Source: Euryodendron excelsum (lineage: Eukaryota; Streptophyta; Magnoliopsida; Ericales; Pentaphylacaceae). From it: 64,000 nt of DNA. This document shows positions 58,160 through 64,000 of this stretch, one piece after another. A program made the translations under genes and the position numbers. How positions within the stretch are numbered: position 1 is the first letter of the stretch; the number at the start of each line of letters is the position of its first letter. The stretch covers positions 21,308,001 to 21,372,000 of the forward strand of contig CM065394.1 in the NCBI GenBank assembly GCA_033060915.1. Reading direction: 5' to 3'. The notes under the pieces were generated by a model. The model was not told the DNA's origin. It did no database searches and worked only from the letters and a program-made list of their open reading frames with translations.

Positions 58160-58700
58160 ACATGAGAATTCAAAACAAAACAAAGCCAATAAGGTAAGCC
58201 AGTCTGGGCCAGGCAGTGCCCACCAAGTCAGCATTTGACTAGGGAATAAGGCCACAAGAGGGTCTTGAACTCCGGAATATGATGCCATAGGTCCAAGGGC
58301 ACATGTGCCCAACCTATAAAAAGCAAACATATCAACCATAAGTCTGGCTCCAGAACATTGCTACCCCCGGTTTGGCAAGATGATCAGCACAAGCATTTCC
58401 CTCCTTATGTTGAATCCTGCAATTCCACTCATTACCAATCAAAACCAGCTTCCATAGCCAAAACCACCTGGCTGAACCTTTTGTACCAAGCAATTTCTGG
58501 ACTAATTCTTGCAGCCGTAAGCTCCTGTTCTTGACATTAACAATCTTATGTGCATAACCCTCAAAAGCCACGCAGCAAAAACCTCAAGATGAACAAGCTT
58601 TCACTGCTGTTCTAAAGGCCATCGCCTTCAGCACAACCACCGACATGACACTCCAGCAGGGTATTGCTGGTGCACCTCTAACAGCACCATATTCATCATT
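58160..58700 (-). pseudogene. LINE RNase H remnant
   Basis: On the minus strand 58571-58332 reads RSLRLQELVQKLLGTKGSAR and WNCRIQHKEGNACADHLAKP. The GNACADHLAK motif is the C-terminal part of RVT_3-type RNase H in plant LINEs. Weak RNase H-like sequence continues up to about 58700 with stops. The 3' side ends at a GAA repeat. A 5'-truncated, dead LINE. Confidence 0.7.
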
Positions 58701-59231
58701 GAATCCTAAAATTTCTCGTATTATCTGACTAACTTTTTGTTTATCTGGTCATGAACTGCATTTTTTGTCATTGCAAAAATTCTATCAAGTCCATTTCTAT
58801 TGAAAGCCTGGTGAAGCTGCAAATAAACAGACTATCTGAATTAGATAAACAAATGTTTCCACCGGTTCAACTGATCATCCGATCTGATTAATTACTGGCT
58901 CAGGAAGCCAGTTAATGATTTTAAGTCCATCACAGTATGGCAACATAGACAAAATAAAAATTTCCAAAGCATATGATTACATATATGTATTGATGCACTA
59001 ACAAAGCCTCATACATGATACACCTTTTGGAAGAAAATCAAGTTATTGAATCATTGAAGAGAAGCATTATGTTGCTCCAAGTATATAAATTACACAAGTA
59101 GAACCTATTGTAAAGTTAGTCTAATGCCTCTGCAATGTACAACATCAACATTTTACCATATACAAATTGCAAAACTAGAAAAAGCTTGCTTGGACTTTCT
59201 GGTGGGTCGATTTTTTCCAGATGTTGTCCTC
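58701..59231. other. Spacer and 3' untranslated region of the EOL1-like gene
   Basis: No separate gene recognised. The part next to 59232 is expected to be the 3' untranslated region of the minus-strand gene. Confidence 0.5.
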
Positions 59232-62200
59232 TCATTTTTTACCTGTGCCATCATTCTTTATCTTCTTGAGAGAATCAAATAAGGAAGATTTTTCTTGATT
59301 GTTTGATGACTTGGCAAAAGGATTAGATGGGCGTAATTGTGCACTATTCACCTCACCTATCTTCTTAACCTCTCCATTTTTCACCTCCGCCACACTCTTG
59401 ATTTGCCCTGCATTTTTTACCTCCCCCATGTTTTCCAATTTTCCACTTTGTTTCCTCTCTATTTTCACCTTTCCAGTGTTAGCTGCTTCTTTTGATATAC
59501 TTTGTTGTGTAAAGGGAGAGGAAGAGAACATTTGCGACGGCGATGGAAGAGCAGGTTCTGAAGTCTTACTGCTCACCATTGAGGTGAAGGATTTGCTGCT
59601 GACCACAAAATCAGCTTTGATGGAAGTATCAGCATTCAAATTATTGAGTGGGAAGGCTGTAGCTGTTGTGTTGTCATTTAGTGATCTTTCCTGAAGAAGG
59701 CAAAAGGCACAGGAAAAAATAAAATAAAAATCGTAAAGAGGTTTGTTCAATAGGATGAAATATCTGGTGAAGAACAGCAGGAACTTCTTCCAATATTGAA
59801 GGCTTACCTCCAGTATGGTGTTGAAACGCTCTGCCAAATTTGGAAGCTTAAGAGCAGTTACAAGCTTTATTGCACCTTTGACTGATTTTTCAAGTGTCAG
59901 AAGTTTCACGAGTTCAGTAGCCCTCACGAGCTTATCACCTAGTAATAACCATCACAAGCAAGCCTTGTCATATCTCACATTTTAAAGATATTTCATTCTG
60001 GCAAACAAGGAAAGAATGGATTTCCCACCCCACCACACTCCAATACCACCCAACTCAATTAAGTGTACACATGGGCCAAAAAGCTAGGCTGCTATTTGAA
60101 ACCTGTTACAAAAAAAGTATCATTAACTAGCACAAACTCACCATTGCAGCAGGATGCAATAAGCTTCAAGATGCATTTATCAAGAGATGCTTCCATATTG
60201 AAAGCCTCGTCATCAAGTGATGAGGTGTCCTGACCAATGGTAGCCGTTTCTTCAATTCTTTTGTTAATCTACAAGGAGTTTGATACAAATAATTCAGCTG
60301 TTGAAGTAATAACATTCTGTTTTAACTGCCCTAAAAGAAGAGCAAACAGGTAATAAGAGCTGATTCCTACAACAGTGCAGCAGGCAAATAGAATATTGTT
60401 AATCATCATCAGGAATGCCAAAGATATTTATAATAATGAAGCCAAAATGCCGCAAAGGGAAAGTAAGATACCTGGGAGAGATGCAGGTTGTTCAATATAA
60501 ATTCATTCTCAAGATTATCTGCTCCCAGATCAGAAGACGGAAGAGGAAATGAAAGATCCAATAGAGTGAGAATTGGTTTTGGGATTACCTGAACAAGAAA
60601 TAAAAAAAAGAAAACAGAAATGTTGATCAACTTGTAGTTATTAATAGTAAAGAAAAAATTAACACTAAAGCAGGCAGAACAGAGGTGATGAGCTATCCCA
60701 CCTGTGGGAATGAATCAGGAGATTTGCAAATAACACAAAACAACTTGCTTGTATTCAATCCAACGACCCAATAATTTTCCTCTGACTTCTTTACTTTCCT
60801 AGAACTGCATGTTAGATCTTTTTATTTGCCAACTGTATAATAAGAATATCTCAGTTACTAGAATCATTACTCAAAATAGACACGAAGAATTTTGTACCTG
60901 AATAGAGGGAGCCAGCTGCCTCCATACTGATCTGTGAAAACTCTAAGCACCCCCTACAAATTTAGTCACAAACTTATATCAAGTTTCAGAGGAGGAAATG
61001 CCGGGATATGAGTGACATGACAGAGATGAAAACCTTAGAATCAAAAGAACATATTTGGCCTTCTTCGCTGAAACCAAACCATGTTAAATATGAACCAGGA
61101 GTCAGTGGAAGTCGTCCTTTGATGGGTTGGGTCCCATTACAAATGTTGAACACTCTAAACTCCAGCATCTGCATCTCAGGGAAAAAGACAATTTAACATT
61201 TCATTGAGAGAAGAATGATATGCTCTTGAACTGAAACCATTCACCAACCAATCTATGTTTCCCTAACAAAACATTATCTTGTGTACGCTTGGTTACTGTA
61301 ACACATCTCATGAGTCAGCGCCACCTCTATCCAGTAGAATTCCATTAGTTTAAATCATATGCCATTAATTAAATTCTGCAAGAAAACCAAGTTCTATATG
61401 AAGAATAGATAGCATTACACCTTCCTAGATCAGTAGTTTATCTCATTAGTATTTGCTAATATGGTCACAGGCTAAGAAGCATGGGCACAGTTAGTGGTGG
61501 ACCCAAGAATTTGACAAAGGGGGGGCCGAAGTAGGAAAAATATTTAGTGGTACGATTATACCAACTAACAACCACTGCCACTTAGATTTAAGCTCTATAC
61601 TAGGAGATTTATCAAATATACGGAAGATAAAAATCGTGTGATACTTAAAACTAAATATCTCTGCTTTTCACTAAATATTTTCTTTTAGACTAAAGGGGCA
61701 AGGAAAAAATTACTTGGATTTGAGTGGATAAAAGTAAAATTACTTGAGTTTTGGGGGGGCAATATATTTATTTTAATATAAATACTCAAAAGTATAAAGG
61801 GTCTAAGGAAAAATTTTCAAACTTTGGGGGGGCAATATGCCTATTTTATCATAAATATTAAAAAGTATAGAGGGACTAATGTAATTTTTCAAAACTTAGG
61901 GGTGGCTGTGGCACCACCCGCCCCCCTTATGGGATCATCATTGGACACGGTCACAGTACAGACATACCGACATAGCGATTTTGAAAAAATGCAGGACATG
62001 ACACAACAAGAACATAAAAAATCTACATATTTTATTCATTTTTATATGACACATAAGAAAATATTTTATTCAAAGTAGTGAAAAAAATAGCAAGGTAACA
62101 CTAATTAAAATTAAATACCATATATCCCATAACTTAAATGTCAAATTAGGTATAAAATCATATTATTTTTATTTCATAGTGGATCCCTAGTTATTTTCTT

Positions 62201-63807
62201 TAAACTAGCATCATATTTCATGTGATGGATACGTGTACCCAAATAATAGACAAGTGTGTCCACCCAGTGTCCTACGAATGTATGATTCTAAGAAAGTTAA
62301 AAGATAATGGGATGCGTTCGGATACGTTTCTGATTTCAGGGCGAGTTTGACACGAACACGGCACCTGCCACCTTCTTAGAAGTGTGTGTTTCTTAAATCA
62401 CAAGTGCTAAGGGTTGAGCCTTGTATCAACCACAAGATGCAAAAAATAACATGAATTCATCTAGGGGACCACCGAAAAAGAATACCTGATCATTTGATGG
62501 AAGAGAAGGAGAAGCATGTGTGACAACTGCAAGTTCATCCCTGAAGCCTGATGCAGTGACCACTGGCCCATCAAGAGAGAGAACATTTCTCTACAATGCA
62601 TTACAAAGTGGCAACTAACATAAGTGCAGAAACCAAGCATACAGTATGGAAATACTATGTAAACAAATAACAAGCATAGTTTCAAGAACAGATAAAATAG
62701 CAGTATTTTCAACACATCTCAGTTTCTCTGCCAAAAACAAAAACAAAATACTGTAAGCAAATTGTTCTATGACGTAATCTATTATTTTCTTTTCAAAGTT
62801 GTGAAAACAAAGCCACATTTAGAACTTCTCCCACTCCTGATAAATGACAGAAGAGCCTCACTACATAGTACATGCCAAGCTGCTAAAGCTAGATGCACAT
62901 GGAGAATGACTACCACACGAAGAAAATTTCTGGGCAAAGAATTGATCTCCTATCTTCTAATTAAAGCCATTAAGCTGAGAAATCTTCAGGTACATGTAAA
63001 CCTAATTAAAACCGCAAACCCTCTTGTTGCAGACCAGATCATGTTCCTGACTAATAACTTAAGCTGGAACTAGAATCATAAGAAGAAAATCATCAAAAAA
63101 ATTAGTACACCTAGCATTTCATTCAGCATCAACTTTGTGGAACAAACATTGATGGACGATTTACCAATTCTTGGTAATTGAGAAGTTTGAATGGTTATTT
63201 GTACAGATTAATTAATCGTAGAATGGTCTCACTCGATATCAGTGGTAATCCTTGTACAATTTTAGGCAATAATTTGCTTGACATGACAAAATGCTCATGG
63301 GTTCATTACAAAAAGCATGTACGGGAGATCAGTAATTTTATATGACAAACCTGCAAGCCACCGTCACTGAAGATGCGGAGAAAATTAAGACTTGTAACAG
63401 CAGCTACCCAAGCAGTACCAAGTGCCACAACCTTTACTTCTTCCTCTTCAAATCGCATAGACCACTGAATTTGCATTAGCTAACAAAGTCAGCAATGGTG
63501 AAACTTCCCATAGTTCTTTCACAAAGGTAGTTTGCATCTGCACATGCTGAGTCTAGGTGTGTGGATGTAGATATTGGAGCATGAGAGTAAACCACGAACA
63601 CAAACAATATTAAAAATAAAATGAACCAACCTCGCTATTATTTGCCCAGCTGCTGAAGGGACGATACATAAGAGTACTCATGCTCTTTTCGCCCTTGCAT
63701 GGATTTGCAAACACGCTTCCATTTTCATTTAGTGCAGCCATTGTAAAACCAAAGTAGTCAGTCATTGCTGGAACTCGTGGGCCTCTTCCAGTGTCATGAA
63801 AATCTAT
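59232..63807 (-). CDS. EOL1: EOL1/WDHD1/Ctf4 replisome adaptor, C-terminal ten exons (partial)
   Basis: Gene on the minus strand, entering from the right edge. Ten exons join in phase: 63807-63631, 63464-63351, 62590-62486, 61168-61034, 60953-60898, 60804-60702, 60588-60472, 60268-60142, 59938-59808 and 59690-59232, giving 507 residues to a TGA. Signals include GPRVPAMTDYFGFTMAALNE, WSMRFEEEEVKVVALG, RNVLSLDGPVVTASGF, MLEFRVFNICNG, GGSWLPLF, YWVVGLNTSKLFCVICK, then the C-terminal tail NPFAKSSNNQEKSSLFDSLK. The order matches the middle (SepB/Ctf4) propeller, helical part and low-complexity tail of plant EOL1 (Arabidopsis At3g42660), the homologue of yeast Ctf4 and animal AND-1. These link the CMG helicase to DNA polymerase alpha in the nucleus and, in Arabidopsis, to Polycomb silencing. 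The N-terminal WD40 part lies beyond 64000. The largest intron seen (61169-62485) has taken up repeats. Confidence 0.9.
61490..61925. repeat. Repeat insertion inside an EOL1-like intron
   Basis: A G-rich phrase TTTGGGGGGGCAATATATTT occurs at about 61750 and 61824 with a shared 74-base context (ATAAATACTCAAAAGTATAAAGGG; AAAAATTTTCAAA), and a decayed third copy ends in GGTGGCTGTGGCACCACCC at about 61901. The block starts near GTGGACCCAAGAATTTGACA (61496). It looks like a plant non-coding repeat insertion. Confidence 0.6.
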
Positions 63808-64000
63808 CTGTTACCCATATTATATGACAATTTTAGAAAATAATACAGTTTATTTTGATTTGGAGCACTGTGCCACTTTAAGTGTGATACATCAATTCAT
63901 TGCCGGTGACCTCATAGCTATCTCATAAATAGGAAAATGAATTAATGAATTCTCATAACAAAATAGGAAAGTGAGTTACATACTGTAATGTACTCCTACT
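63808..64000 (-). other. Intron of the EOL1-like gene at the window edge
   Basis: The acceptor TAACAG precedes the 63807 exon. No further coding exon is recognised to the right edge. Confidence 0.6.

Noticed and set aside
1..64000. CRISPR array, phage, plasmid origin or bacterial operon
   Set aside because: No short regular spacer arrays, no ribosome-binding-site-led gene clusters; all coding signals are eukaryotic plant-like.

Overview
The window is nuclear DNA of a flowering plant, most likely a eudicot and probably a woody one (inference). The evidence is a low-GC sequence with GT-AG introns, a PLS-class pentatricopeptide (PPR) gene, a plant bZIP, a RING-H2 ligase, an EOL1/Ctf4-type replisome gene, and many nested Ty1/copia, LINE, Tat/Ogre-type, TRIM and MITE-like elements. 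There is no sign of bacterial, organellar or viral-episome organisation.

The left half (about 1-34,050) is mostly transposon debris. It runs: a decayed copia pol fragment (1-1515); an opposite-strand LTR with its primer-binding site (1515-1880); a second copia element with a 2.1-kb LTR and a broken gag (1920-5885); a terminal-inverted-repeat (TIR) element that appears to carry a captured, decaying gene fragment encoding an MGCC N-myristoylation-type protein (7780-9091); CACTA-like subterminal repeats and a hairpin (9560-10103); and a 3.6-kb minus-strand LINE with a 17-bp target-site duplication (11310-14921). Next come a second copy of the family of the 7780 element (16299-17140) and one host gene for a four-helix membrane protein (17360-17929, minus). 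Two non-coding inverted-repeat elements follow (19392-19895 and 19950-21190). The last large unit is a second LINE of the same kind, cut in two by a 4.8-kb Tat/Ogre-type solo LTR (24726-32770, with the LTR at 26323-31167). A Mutator-like transposase fragment and another MITE-like inverted repeat close this half.

The right half is gene-bearing. In order: a DYW-class PPR gene whose last exon-like segment is out of frame (35368-38309); a five-exon gene for a small, probably plastid-targeted protein, found by splice-site reading (39380-43786); a bZIP transcription factor with a 240-bp triplication just upstream (45616-46290, minus); an acidic RING-H2 E3 ligase (53486-54871, minus); a TRIM-like element with a nested MITE (57251-57890); a LINE RNase H remnant (58160-58700); and the last ten visible coding exons of an EOL1/WDHD1/Ctf4 homologue running off the right edge (59232-63807, minus).

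The genes do not form a pathway; they are independent plant genes with large spacers. The strongest unusual features are the gene-capturing TIR element at 7780-9091, the solo LTR that splits the LINE ORF1 in frame with a near-perfect 5-bp duplication, the frameshift that separates the PPR gene from its DYW domain, and the promoter triplication of the bZIP gene. I did not find a clearly undescribed biological system.
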